From positions 1-9,383 of the forward strand of contig CAZTNS010000121.1 in the NCBI GenBank assembly GCA_964615585.1: a stretch of 9,383 nt of DNA. The letters run 5' to 3'. The first letter of the stretch is position 1; the number at the start of each line of letters is the position of its first letter. Shown one piece after another: positions 1 through 6,726 of the stretch. The stretch is from JAQIBY01 sp964615585 (GTDB lineage: Bacteria; Bacteroidota; Bacteroidia; Bacteroidales; ML635J-15). Made by a program: the position numbers and the translations under genes. The notes beneath the pieces are model-generated. The model ran no database searches, was not told the origin of the DNA, and was given only the letters and a program-made list of their open reading frames with translations.

Positions 1-71
1 TGCATTTTTAATGGGTTGTGATTAACCCGCTGTTTACCTAATCCATTTGTGTAATGACCGATAGGTTACAA

Positions 72-148
72 GTCTGAAGTCGGAAGACCGAAGACCGGAG
101 CCGGAAGAAGTATTCACAACTCCTGACTTCCGACTCCCGAATCCCGAC
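72..148. repeat. Inverted array of 7-base repeats
   Basis: The left arm (72-106) is five degenerate heptamers in register: GTCTGAA, GTCGGAA, GACCGAA, GACCGGA, GCCGGAA. After a spacer of about 10 bases the right arm (about 117-148) carries the same kind of heptamer on the other strand: read on plus it is GACTTCC, GACTCCC, GAATCCC, GAC. The arms can pair; AGTCGGAAG at 78-86 is an exact reverse complement of CTTCCGACT at 127-135. Similar GTCGGAA-type heptamer arrays occur between genes in many Bacteroidota genomes, as far as I recall. Function is unknown. It could fold as a long imperfect hairpin in RNA. Confidence 0.75.
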
Positions 149-286
149 AACATTACACCTAACTTTTTACCTTTAGATATTCCTGGTTTTCCACTAAGTT
201 TGCAGTAGAACCCCATTATTTTAATTTTTGGTATGGTTTCCTGTTTTCCAGATAGGATACCATCTAAAAATCTCATTGTTTGTTCC

Positions 287-308
287 ACTCCGTCCTAATG
301 GACGGGGT
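287..308. repeat. Short perfect hairpin, TAAT loop
   Basis: Bases 287-295 pair with 300-308 through nine base pairs, one of them G-T, around a four-base TAAT loop. There is no run of T on either side, so it does not look like a simple intrinsic terminator. It lies in the gene-poor left end with no clear gene to serve. Confidence 0.45.
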
Positions 309-536
309 AAAACAAGGGTTCATTATTGTCATAAGCCTTGAGGTCAAGATTAGTTACTCTGATTTTTTAGGACAAAAAATTAATTGGGCTTTAGCTCTGA
401 TAAGCGCCATTATACATGCATTTGGAAACGAGTTCTGAAGGGTTCAGCACGAATAACCACCGGTAACGAGGTATGCGCCGCAATCGGAATATCATGCATG
501 AAGGGCTTGAATAAAAACTCTTTAACGCCTCTGCGG

Positions 537-553
537 TCAGGCTGTAAGCCTGA
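537..553. repeat. Small hairpin with scattered copies of its arm
   Basis: TCAGGCT (537-543) pairs with AGCCTGA (547-553) over a three-base loop. The arm sequence recurs nearby: TTCAGGC at 576-582 and GCCTGAA at 614-620, the latter matching 548-554. Four copies in alternating orientation within about 85 bases is more than expected by chance, but no function is evident. Confidence 0.4.
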
Positions 554-693
554 AATAATATATTTATCTATGCTTTTCAGGCTTGCAAACAAAAATTTAA
601 TGTGTAATTTTATGCCTGAAATTGAAAGACTTTTAAGAAGTTTGGAGGATAATTTTTTTTGCGGATTTTCTGCAAGTAACATATTTTAAACTG

Positions 694-1359
694 ATGAAGA
701 AAACGTATTTTATAATTCCCATTATTTTAGTTTTTACCCTTGTTTTTGGGTGTAAAAACGACAAGGCTGAAATGCAGGATAAAGATGGAAACACATATAA
801 AACCATCACAATAGGAAACCAGGTATGGATGGCTGAAAATTTGAATTATGCCACAGAATCAGGTTCCTGGCATTACAATGATAACCCCGAAAACGGCGAA
901 CTGTATGGCAGATTATACACATGGGAAACGGCATGTGAGGTTTGTCCGGACGGCTGGCATTTACCCACTGCTGAAGAATGGGAGCAACTAATTGATTTTG
1001 TAGAAAACAACATTGAAAACAACGACAGTACACACAAAAACCTTCAGGTGGCTAAAGCCCTGGCGGCAACTAACGGTTGGAATTCAACAGGTGATATAAA
1101 TTCGGTGGCTGCCGAATTGTCTTCTAACAACAAAACCGGGTTTACTGCACTTCCGGGAGGATACAGGTATTACGATGGTAAATATTATAACCGTGGGCAG
1201 GTTGGCATTTGGTGGACATCGTCTAAATTTCCCCTTAGCAAAGAGGTGTACAGGAGTGCATATTACATCAGCAATCGTAGTGTTGGTAATGATTTCGTTT
1301 CAGGCTGGTATGGAGCATCCGTTCGTTGCGTTAAAGATGCTGAAAAAGAATCTGAATAA
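694..1359 (+). CDS. Secreted lipoprotein with FSMPD (Fib_succ_major) domain
   Basis: This 221-residue protein begins with a lysine pair, a hydrophobic stretch (residues 5-18) and a Gly-Cys at 19-20, a plausible lipobox (VFGC) although Phe at -2 is not typical. It is therefore probably a lipid-anchored envelope protein. The mature part has the ordered hallmarks of the Fibrobacter succinogenes major paralogous domain: DGNTYKTITIG (31-41) with NQVWMAENLNY after it, YGRLYTWETA (71-80), CPDGWHLPTAEEW (84-96), GFTALPGGYR (149-158), WWTSS (173-177) and SVRCVKD (209-215). The domain fills the whole protein, as is usual for single-domain members. Its biochemical role is not established; the fold is thought to be related to C-lectin/formylglycine-type surface proteins. 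The start ATG has no Shine-Dalgarno. The next gene is 180 bases away behind its own promoter, so this is probably a separate unit. Confidence 0.88.
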   Translation: MKKTYFIIPIILVFTLVFGCKNDKAEMQDKDGNTYKTITIGNQVWMAENLNYATESGSWHYNDNPENGELYGRLYTWETACEVCPDGWHLPTAEEWEQLIDFVENNIENNDSTHKNLQVAKALAATNGWNSTGDINSVAAELSSNNKTGFTALPGGYRYYDGKYYNRGQVGIWWTSSKFPLSKEVYRSAYYISNRSVGNDFVSGWYGASVRCVKDAEKESE

Positions 1360-1399
1360 GACACAAGTCAGGTGTTTCCCGGAATTAAAGAAAAAACCA

Positions 1400-1415
1400 T
1401 TGTATCCCAATACAA
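1400..1415. repeat. AT-rich hairpin downstream of the lipoprotein gene
   Basis: TTGTAT (1400-1405) pairs with ATACAA (1410-1415) over a CCCA loop, 40 bases after the lipoprotein stop codon. It could help end that transcript, but the stem is weak and no T run follows. Confidence 0.25.
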
Positions 1416-1491
1416 CAATAGATGTTAAGCATTCGAGGTGATGTGTGATACAAAGTTTCCGGGGTTGATTCAGATTTCCATTAAAATTGAG

Positions 1492-1499
1492 TAATTTTG
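1492..1499 (+). promoter_or_regulatory. Bacteroidota-type -7 promoter element for the radical SAM run
   Basis: TAATTTTG fits the TAnnTTTG consensus exactly and lies 40 bases before the ATG at 1540. The upstream -33 TTTG box is poor: the nearest candidate is GTTG at 1464-1467, spaced 24 bases rather than the usual 19-21. Expected transcript start is around 1506. It probably drives the three co-oriented radical SAM genes. Confidence 0.55.
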
Positions 1500-1539
1500 T
1501 ATTTACATCTAACGAATGAATTAGAATCAGAATACATGT

Positions 1540-2499
1540 ATGAAAAATTTAATCAAACTCCACGATAATCTGATCCATTTCAAACAACTTGGTGAAAATT
1601 CTTTTTCAGAAGAATATTTGGATGATAATGAGGATGTTATAATTTGGTGTGTGACCCGTAAGTGTAATTTTAAATGTAAATACTGCGGTTTTGCCAGCAA
1701 CGCGCCGGAGCCCGCATTTGATGTCGATACGATGGTGAAAGGTTTCAACAGGGAAGGAAAAAAATGGCACATTATTGTTACCGGCGGAGAACCCTTGTTA
1801 AAACATGATATCATTGATATTTTTGAAAAGTTATCTGAAAAACACACCTTGTTTGTTAATACCAATTTAACACTAAGTAAAAATAAGCTGCATGAATTGA
1901 TTAAGCGGATGGATACAAAAAAATTGGGTATGAATATCGCGGTTCATGTGGAAGAAAGGGAAAAAATTGACCAGGGGTTTAAAGATTTTCTACATAAAAT
2001 TGAAATGTTAAAATCCGCTGGTGTATTGTTTTTTGTTTCGTATGTTTTTTATCCGCCGCTTATTGACAGGGTAAATGAGGATTTTGAGTTTTTTAAATCC
2101 AACGGCATTGATAAAATTACTTTGAAACCCTTTTACGGCCCGTACAATGATAAAATGTACCCTAATGCTTATAACGATGTCGAAAAAGCTTACCTTAACA
2201 ACCATTATTTGCCTGAATATGATTTGGGTGATAACGCCCCTGAAATGAAATTCAGAGGGAATTTGTGTTATGCGGGACAACGGTCTTTTTACATTAATGA
2301 GCATGGAATAGCACAACGCTGTGAAAACAGCAATGTAACCCACGGTAGTTTTTTCGATGACAGTTTTGCCCCTGACAACAAGCCGAAAGTATGTAAAGAA
2401 AAGGAAAGTTTATGCCCGTATCAATGCATGCTTTATGCAAAAAAAAGAATAAACAAGTCATTGGCAGAAAAAGTAATGAGTAAATTAAAGATTTCATAA
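1540..2499 (+). CDS. Radical SAM protein with C-terminal twitch/SPASM-like domain (paralog A)
   Basis: A 319-residue cytosolic protein. The radical SAM cluster is CxxxCxxC at Cys42, Cys46 and Cys49 (CNFKCKYC), followed by the SAM-binding TGGEP motif at 81-85 and NTNLT at 107-111. The C terminus has a four-cysteine pattern that should bind an auxiliary Fe-S cluster: Cys243-x17-Cys261, with the typical Gly between them (Gly256), then Cys285 and Cys292 or Cys296. This fits the short 'twitch' form of SPASM. Such enzymes cleave SAM to a 5'-deoxyadenosyl radical and modify peptides, proteins or small molecules; the substrate here is unknown. The gene at 3969 is a clear paralog: residues 136-211 align with its 125-200 without gaps at 34 of 76 identities (counted by hand). 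Cys37, just before the motif, is an extra cysteine. There is no signal peptide. The next gene starts 18 bases after the stop, consistent with one operon. Confidence 0.9.
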   Translation: MKNLIKLHDNLIHFKQLGENSFSEEYLDDNEDVIIWCVTRKCNFKCKYCGFASNAPEPAFDVDTMVKGFNREGKKWHIIVTGGEPLLKHDIIDIFEKLSEKHTLFVNTNLTLSKNKLHELIKRMDTKKLGMNIAVHVEEREKIDQGFKDFLHKIEMLKSAGVLFFVSYVFYPPLIDRVNEDFEFFKSNGIDKITLKPFYGPYNDKMYPNAYNDVEKAYLNNHYLPEYDLGDNAPEMKFRGNLCYAGQRSFYINEHGIAQRCENSNVTHGSFFDDSFAPDNKPKVCKEKESLCPYQCMLYAKKRINKSLAEKVMSKLKIS

Positions 2500-2517
2500 G
2501 CTTGATTGAAGGTAATA

Positions 2518-3951
2518 ATGCGTAAAAAACATCCATATAACCTGTATATACAATTTTATTCACGCTTTTCTGAAGGCACTGGCAAGAAGCTTGATACATC
2601 AAATCCTGCTGTCAGAAATTACCTGAAAATCAAGCACAAAAACAGGCTTTGTTTTGCCCCGTTTAAAAATTTATTTTTCGGCATCAACGGGGAAGTGTCG
2701 AGTTGTTACGCGGAAAGTTTTGTGGTGAATTATGGGAAATATCCTGAAAAATCAATCAGGCAATTGTGGCGTAGCGATACCGCTGATAAAATACGGGCAC
2801 TGGTAAAAAACAAACAGTTGGCTCCGGCTTGTAATTTGTGTTATACACAAGTGTTGGAAAAAAATTACGATGTATCTTATGCCAATGTGTATGACCAACA
2901 TAAGGCCAATCCTGATTTTCCGGTTTCAATGGAATTTTACCTTGATAACACATGCAACCTGGAATGCATTATGTGTTCGCCGGAAAATTCTTCATTAATT
3001 GCAAAACAACAAAATATCCACGGGCATGATAATCCGTACAATGCCAATTTTGTACGTGAACTAAAACCCTTTATCCCTTACCTGAAACATACCTTCTTTT
3101 TTGGTGGTGAACCGTTTTTAATTCCCATTTATTATGACATCTGGCATGAGATTAAAAAAATCAATCCGGAATGCCACATTGATATCACTACCAATGGAAC
3201 CGTCCTCAATCAAAAAGTAAAAAATGCACTTCAAGAAGGGAACTTTAATATTAATGTGTCGATAGATTCATTGCAGAAAGAACGGTTTGAGCGTATCCGG
3301 AAGCATGCCAATTTTGAAACGGTGATGGATAACTTATATTATTTTCGAGACTACTGTAATACAAATCACACTAATTTTTTTCTGTCTTTTTGTCCCATGC
3401 AACAAAATTGGGACGAAATTCCTGACATGCTTAAATTTGCCAATAAGCTGAATGCCGGTTTGGTTTACAACAGGGTCTGGAATCCGTCTTCCTGTGCCAT
3501 TTGGCCGTTAGAGCCCAATAAGTTGCTGGAAATTTATAAGTATCTGGAGGGTTTTTCTTTTTCTGCTGATTCAGACATACAGAAGTTTAATATTGAAGGA
3601 TACAATACCTTGAAAAACCAGGTTGAAATATGGTATAAAACAGCGCTGGAGTTTGCAAACAATTATCCGGATATTACAGAAAACATTATTTTTGATTTTA
3701 TTGATGAAGAACTTAAAGCCTGTCACCGGATGAACAAGAAAAACCTGTTGTCAGAAATACACAATGAGAAACATTTATTAACCAAAATACAACTGATTAA
3801 TTCCGTAATCATAGAAGGCAAATTATCCCGGCAGGAGCATAAAACATTTTTTTACAACCTGTTAATGCAAAAGTCTTATTTCATCAATGCATTGTATTTT
3901 GCTGAAAATGAAAAAAATGTCAAACAGATAATCAATTTTGCTAAAACCTGA
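2518..3951 (+). CDS. Radical SAM protein with N-terminal twitch/SPASM-like domain
   Basis: This 477-residue protein has its domains in reversed order compared with most SPASM enzymes. Residues about 43-110 hold an auxiliary-cluster domain: Cys45 in CFAPF, Gly58, Cys63, a conserved SIRQLW (79-84) and the pair Cys105/Cys108 (CNLC). The radical SAM core follows: Cys146, Cys150 and Cys153 (CNLECIMC), FGGEP (195-199), TTNGT (224-228) and VSIDS (247-251), all typical of the TIM-barrel core. The last ~100 residues (about 375-477) are helical-looking with no motif I recognise. It matches what I know as twitch-domain-containing radical SAM proteins with an N-terminal twitch, whose substrates are not established. 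I chose ATG at 2518, with AAGG at 2509-2512 as a modest ribosome site; an upstream TTG at 2506 in the same frame is less likely. It sits between two paralogous radical SAM genes (18 and 17 bases away), which implies a shared pathway. Confidence 0.88.
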   Translation: MRKKHPYNLYIQFYSRFSEGTGKKLDTSNPAVRNYLKIKHKNRLCFAPFKNLFFGINGEVSSCYAESFVVNYGKYPEKSIRQLWRSDTADKIRALVKNKQLAPACNLCYTQVLEKNYDVSYANVYDQHKANPDFPVSMEFYLDNTCNLECIMCSPENSSLIAKQQNIHGHDNPYNANFVRELKPFIPYLKHTFFFGGEPFLIPIYYDIWHEIKKINPECHIDITTNGTVLNQKVKNALQEGNFNINVSIDSLQKERFERIRKHANFETVMDNLYYFRDYCNTNHTNFFLSFCPMQQNWDEIPDMLKFANKLNAGLVYNRVWNPSSCAIWPLEPNKLLEIYKYLEGFSFSADSDIQKFNIEGYNTLKNQVEIWYKTALEFANNYPDITENIIFDFIDEELKACHRMNKKNLLSEIHNEKHLLTKIQLINSVIIEGKLSRQEHKTFFYNLLMQKSYFINALYFAENEKNVKQIINFAKT

Positions 3952-3968
3952 CAATTTTAACTGAAAAC

Positions 3969-4892
3969 ATGCAGGACACTAAATTCACATTGGATATATT
4001 TAACAATCCGGAATATGATAATAAAATATTCTGGACCATTTCTGATTTTTGTAATTTCAATTGTCCGTACTGCTATATGGACAAAAGCCCTCCGGCGCAA
4101 TATATAACAAAAACATATTCCCCTGAATTTATTGCGGAGTGTTTCAATAACACAGGCTTAAATTGGCTGATAATGTTAGCAGGGGGGGAGCCGTTTTTGA
4201 TGCCTAAATTCCTGGAATTATCCGGAGAACTGACAAGGAATCACCACTTGCAAATATCCACAAATTTAACCCCTGACTCGGTTTTTAAATTCCCGGATTA
4301 TGTGTCGCCGGAAAAGGTCATGGTTATCAGTGCCTCTCTTCATGTGCCTCAGCGCGAAAAAGTAGATCCTGAATTTAATAAATTCATCGAAAAATGCCTG
4401 TTCCTGCAACAAAAAGGGTACCGGGTAGTGGTGAACTATGTTACGTGGCCGCCACTGTTACATCGTATTGAGGATGATTTTAACTATTTGAAAAGTAGTG
4501 GCATTCAAAACATGACGGCTTTTACGTTTTTAGGAAATTATAATGGGAAGCAATATCCTGAAGCGTACACTGAAGATCAGATACAACTGATTTCGAAATT
4601 GGCAATGTACAGGCGGGAAGAGGACATATTGAGATGTAACGCTAAATATAAAGGGATACCATGTGAAGCCGGACATAAATATTTCACAACGGATATTGAG
4701 GGAAACATTTACAAATGCCGTTCGGATATGGTAAAGCATGGCAATTTATTTGACGGAAGCTTTAAGCCGGCTTCAAAGGATAGAAAGTGCAAGGCTGATT
4801 ACTGTATTGATACATATATGGCAGAATATATCCATAATCCAAAGGAGAAAAAGCCATTCAATTGGAAGTCCATTTTTTTAAAAAAGAAATGA
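3969..4892 (+). CDS. Radical SAM protein with C-terminal twitch/SPASM-like domain (paralog B)
   Basis: A 307-residue paralog of the gene at 1540. The radical SAM motif is Cys28, Cys32 and Cys35 (CNFNCPYC) with the classic aromatic Tyr34, followed by AGGEP (71-75) and STNLT (97-101). Its C-terminal cysteines, Cys232, Cys250, Cys274 and Cys279, keep the spacing of paralog A (18 then 24 residues), so the auxiliary cluster is conserved. Shared landmarks include HVxxREK, YVxxPPL and YPxAY in the central part. The C terminus is lysine-rich (PKEKKPFNWK, then a KKK end). The two paralogs have diverged in the entry loop and in the last cysteines (CxxxxxxCxxxC in A, CxxxxC in B), which suggests related but different steps rather than a recent redundant copy. 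It is the last gene of the run and converges with the minus-strand gene 34 bases away. No clear terminator lies between them. The substrate is unknown. Confidence 0.9.
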   Translation: MQDTKFTLDIFNNPEYDNKIFWTISDFCNFNCPYCYMDKSPPAQYITKTYSPEFIAECFNNTGLNWLIMLAGGEPFLMPKFLELSGELTRNHHLQISTNLTPDSVFKFPDYVSPEKVMVISASLHVPQREKVDPEFNKFIEKCLFLQQKGYRVVVNYVTWPPLLHRIEDDFNYLKSSGIQNMTAFTFLGNYNGKQYPEAYTEDQIQLISKLAMYRREEDILRCNAKYKGIPCEAGHKYFTTDIEGNIYKCRSDMVKHGNLFDGSFKPASKDRKCKADYCIDTYMAEYIHNPKEKKPFNWKSIFLKKK

Positions 4893-4926
4893 TATTTATT
4901 ACGGCCTGTGCATTGTTTTCGGGGGT

Positions 4927-6165
4927 TTAATAAAGGGGCGTCTTTAATTTTTTTAATATTCTTTTTGACTGTTGCCGTCTTTTATGCATGGTATATTTAC
5001 TGACCTTCGGGGAAATTTGTGAAGAAGCCCGGTTCTCAAAGTCTGAATAATCGGTTAATGTGACAGAATCAAACCGGATACTTTTAAACAGGTTTAGTGT
5101 CCCCTCAAAATCATTGTCTGTTTCTGAGGGAAATCCTACAATAAATAACGCATTGATTTTTAACGCTGGATTTATTTGTCTAAGTGATATTAAGGCTTTT
5201 TCAACTTCACGAATTGAATAATGGCGGTTCATTAGTTTTATAAGCCTGTCACTGCCGCTTTCGATGGCAATCATTATTTCCCAAATTTTAGATTCAAAAA
5301 GCGATTCAAATGCTTTGTGATTTTGTACTATCCAGTTTGGATTAACGCCATCAAGTGCCCATTTTACATGGTATGATTTATCCACTTCCGACAATGCATT
5401 TAATAGATATCCCAATGAACTGTTGATGTCAAGCCCGTATGAACATAAATCCTCAGCGACAAAATGAAAATTTCTATACCCTTGTTGTAATAAACTTTTA
5501 TATTCTTCGGTCAAACTGTCAATGGGTTTGCTTTTTATTTTACCGATGGCTTCTCTGATGTTACAGTAAGTGCAATTGTTAGCGCAGCCCGAACTGATTT
5601 GCAAGAAGCAGGGAGTTGTATTGTGATTTTTATTGGCTTCTGTAAATGCAAGATAATGTTGTTTTCTTAAGCGGTATCTGTAATATGTTTTTGATAACCC
5701 GTATTTTAATAATAAACGTAGTTTGGTTTGGTTTTGAATGTCATCAGTAAACATGTGAAATGCTTCTGTATCATAGTTGTAAACATTCGGAACCTGATGG
5801 AATTTTACGTTAAAATCCGGAAAATAGTTGTCTATGTCGTGGGTGTTTTTGGTGACCACTTTTTTGCCGTCAAAAACAGTTTTTAAATCTTCTGGATTAG
5901 TGCCTGGTAAACAGCCCATTACAATCAGCTCTCCATGAGAGTTTTGAGCGTTTTTGATGAATTCAAGATAATTATCCACGTTTACCTTTGTCACTGCGCA
6001 TGTCATGCAGATATGAAAATCGGCTTCATCCGGGGTCTTTACTATTCTATAATTGTTTAGTGTGAAATAATTCTTAAGCTTGGTGGCTTCAATTTTACGC
6101 AATGCACAATGGCAAAAGGGTGTTGATATATATACAGTTTTGTTTGAATCTTTTTTTTGCATCAT
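4927..6165 (-). CDS. Methylthiotransferase-like radical SAM protein lacking TRAM domain
   Basis: A 412-residue protein with MiaB/RimO/MtaB-type architecture. The N-terminal UPF0004-like domain keeps the three cluster cysteines: Cys20 (with Glu26 at the usual distance), Cys56 (CMTCAVTKV) and Cys85 (VMGCLPG). The radical SAM core has Cys194, Cys198 and Cys201 (SGCANNCTYC), then ALDGVNP (270-276), AIESGSDRL (300-308) and IVGFPSET (342-349), all typical of this superfamily. Family members attach a methylthio group to tRNA bases or to a ribosomal protein. This one ends about 30 residues after the core (KVSKYTMHKRR) and lacks the RNA/protein-binding TRAM domain of some 60-70 residues, so its substrate may be different. 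A CHC motif at 18-20 adds an unusual cysteine. ATG codons at 6165 and 6162 are both possible starts, without a Shine-Dalgarno. It converges on the twitch radical SAM genes and diverges from the broken gene at 6197. Confidence 0.85.
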   Translation of the reverse strand: MMQKKDSNKTVYISTPFCHCALRKIEATKLKNYFTLNNYRIVKTPDEADFHICMTCAVTKVNVDNYLEFIKNAQNSHGELIVMGCLPGTNPEDLKTVFDGKKVVTKNTHDIDNYFPDFNVKFHQVPNVYNYDTEAFHMFTDDIQNQTKLRLLLKYGLSKTYYRYRLRKQHYLAFTEANKNHNTTPCFLQISSGCANNCTYCNIREAIGKIKSKPIDSLTEEYKSLLQQGYRNFHFVAEDLCSYGLDINSSLGYLLNALSEVDKSYHVKWALDGVNPNWIVQNHKAFESLFESKIWEIMIAIESGSDRLIKLMNRHYSIREVEKALISLRQINPALKINALFIVGFPSETDNDFEGTLNLFKSIRFDSVTLTDYSDFENRASSQISPKVSKYTMHKRRQQSKRILKKLKTPLY

Positions 6166-6196
6166 TCATATGTTTATTCAATTCAATACCTGATTA

Positions 6197-6600
6197 ATGT
6201 TTGCCCATAAAGCAATGAGAATAGAAAGCCTCATTTTGTTGAAAACAAGTATCAATTATGAACAAAAATACATATTTTTTGGTAATTTCGTTGTTCTGAA
6301 TGGCTCTGATGATTATGCGAAGAAAAAACTCTTATTGATAAATACAGTTGACAAGCGTGCGGCAAACGATGATTTCTTTGTCCCTACCAATGGATTGCCA
6401 AGATTTCAACCAATTATGAAAACAACATCCTCAGCAGATTATACGATGGTAAAATCATCAACTTATCGAAAGATTATACCCGTCCCTGGCGGGATGTTTT
6501 TGAAAAATACAATTATGAAATTGCTATTATTCAGTTTTCCAGGGGATGTGTAAACAATTGCCATTTATGTGCTGTCCTTGTGCTTTATCACCATACATAA
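6197..6600 (+). pseudogene. Broken B12-binding-type radical SAM gene
   Basis: Two frames each carry a piece of one protein. In frame 2 (6320-6403) the residues KKKLLLINTVDKR and DDFFVPTNGLP resemble the N-terminal start of a B12-binding domain, whose first strand is typically KxLLINP, followed by an FxxPxGL segment. From 6373 frame 1 is open to TAA at 6598-6600 and reads DYTRPWRDVF and then QFSRGCVNNCHLC, a proper CxxxCxxC with cysteines at 6547, 6559 and 6568, preceded by the SRGC typical of B12-binding radical SAM enzymes. The frame-1 stretch has no start codon of its own before the motif, so it cannot be an independent gene. Intact members have roughly 450-600 residues. Here the B12 domain is shortened to about 80 residues and almost all of the core after the cluster is missing, so at least one frameshift and two deletions are needed. 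It could also be a fragment left by recombination. Confidence 0.7.
6263..6270 (-). promoter_or_regulatory. Possible -7 element for the minus-strand radical SAM gene
   Basis: On the minus strand the sequence TATTTTTG matches TAnnTTTG and would give a leader of about 90 bases before the ATG at 6165. No -33 TTTG box is seen at the right distance, and the region is AT-rich and overlaps the broken gene, so a chance match is possible. Confidence 0.3.
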
Positions 6601-6698
6601 CGGCAACAGAATATTGATTCTCCATGGCAGTTCAGTCAGGATGTCTGAACGTAATATAAGTTTGGAACCCTGTACAAGGTTTTTTTGGTATTGTTTTG

Positions 6699-6706
6699 TA
6701 TCTTTG
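6699..6706 (+). promoter_or_regulatory. Bacteroidota-type -7 promoter element for hldD-meaB unit
   Basis: TATCTTTG fits TAnnTTTG exactly and lies 20 bases before the ATG at 6727, placing the transcript start near 6713 with a very short leader. A -33 TTTG is not found at the expected distance. The site also decides the hldD start: the upstream in-frame TTG at 6685 would lie before the promoter. Confidence 0.55.
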
Positions 6707-6726
6707 TCAATACAAACTTGATTCTG

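Larger units (their letters stand above)
1..693. other. Gene-poor region, no supportable CDS
   Basis: Open frames exist on both strands here (minus 34-288; overlapping frames at about 384-689 on plus and 410-682 on minus), but none resembles a protein family I recognise. The minus frame at 34-288 starts with GTG and runs straight through the heptamer repeat array, which argues against a real gene. The plus and minus frames at 384-689 shadow each other, and the plus one needs a TTG start. What can be seen is the repeat array at 72-148, a hairpin at 287-308 and a hairpin at 537-553. It could be a decayed gene or repeat element, but nothing in the sequence settles this. Confidence 0.55.

Noticed and set aside
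13..28. GGGTT/AACCC inverted repeat at the left edge
   Set aside because: A five-base stem with a six-base loop and no T run; compatible with chance.
34..288. Minus-strand open frame of 84 codons
   Set aside because: It starts at GTG, passes through the heptamer repeat array, and its product resembles no family I know. Likely chance.
384..689. Open frames on both strands before the lipoprotein gene
   Set aside because: The two frames overlap almost completely, the plus one needs a TTG start, and neither translation shows a recognisable domain, so neither is called.
1337..1441. Possible short basic peptide as a precursor for the radical SAM enzymes
   Set aside because: It overlaps the end of the lipoprotein gene in another frame and lies before the promoter at 1492; no leader-like or repeated core motif is visible.
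4893..4926. Bidirectional terminator between the convergent genes
   Set aside because: I looked for a GC-rich stem with T runs and found no convincing inverted repeat in the 34 bases.
6664..6686. Terminator-like AACC/GGTT stem followed by a T run
   Set aside because: Only four strong base pairs plus two G-T pairs with an eight-base loop; it is too weak to call and sits in front of the hldD promoter.
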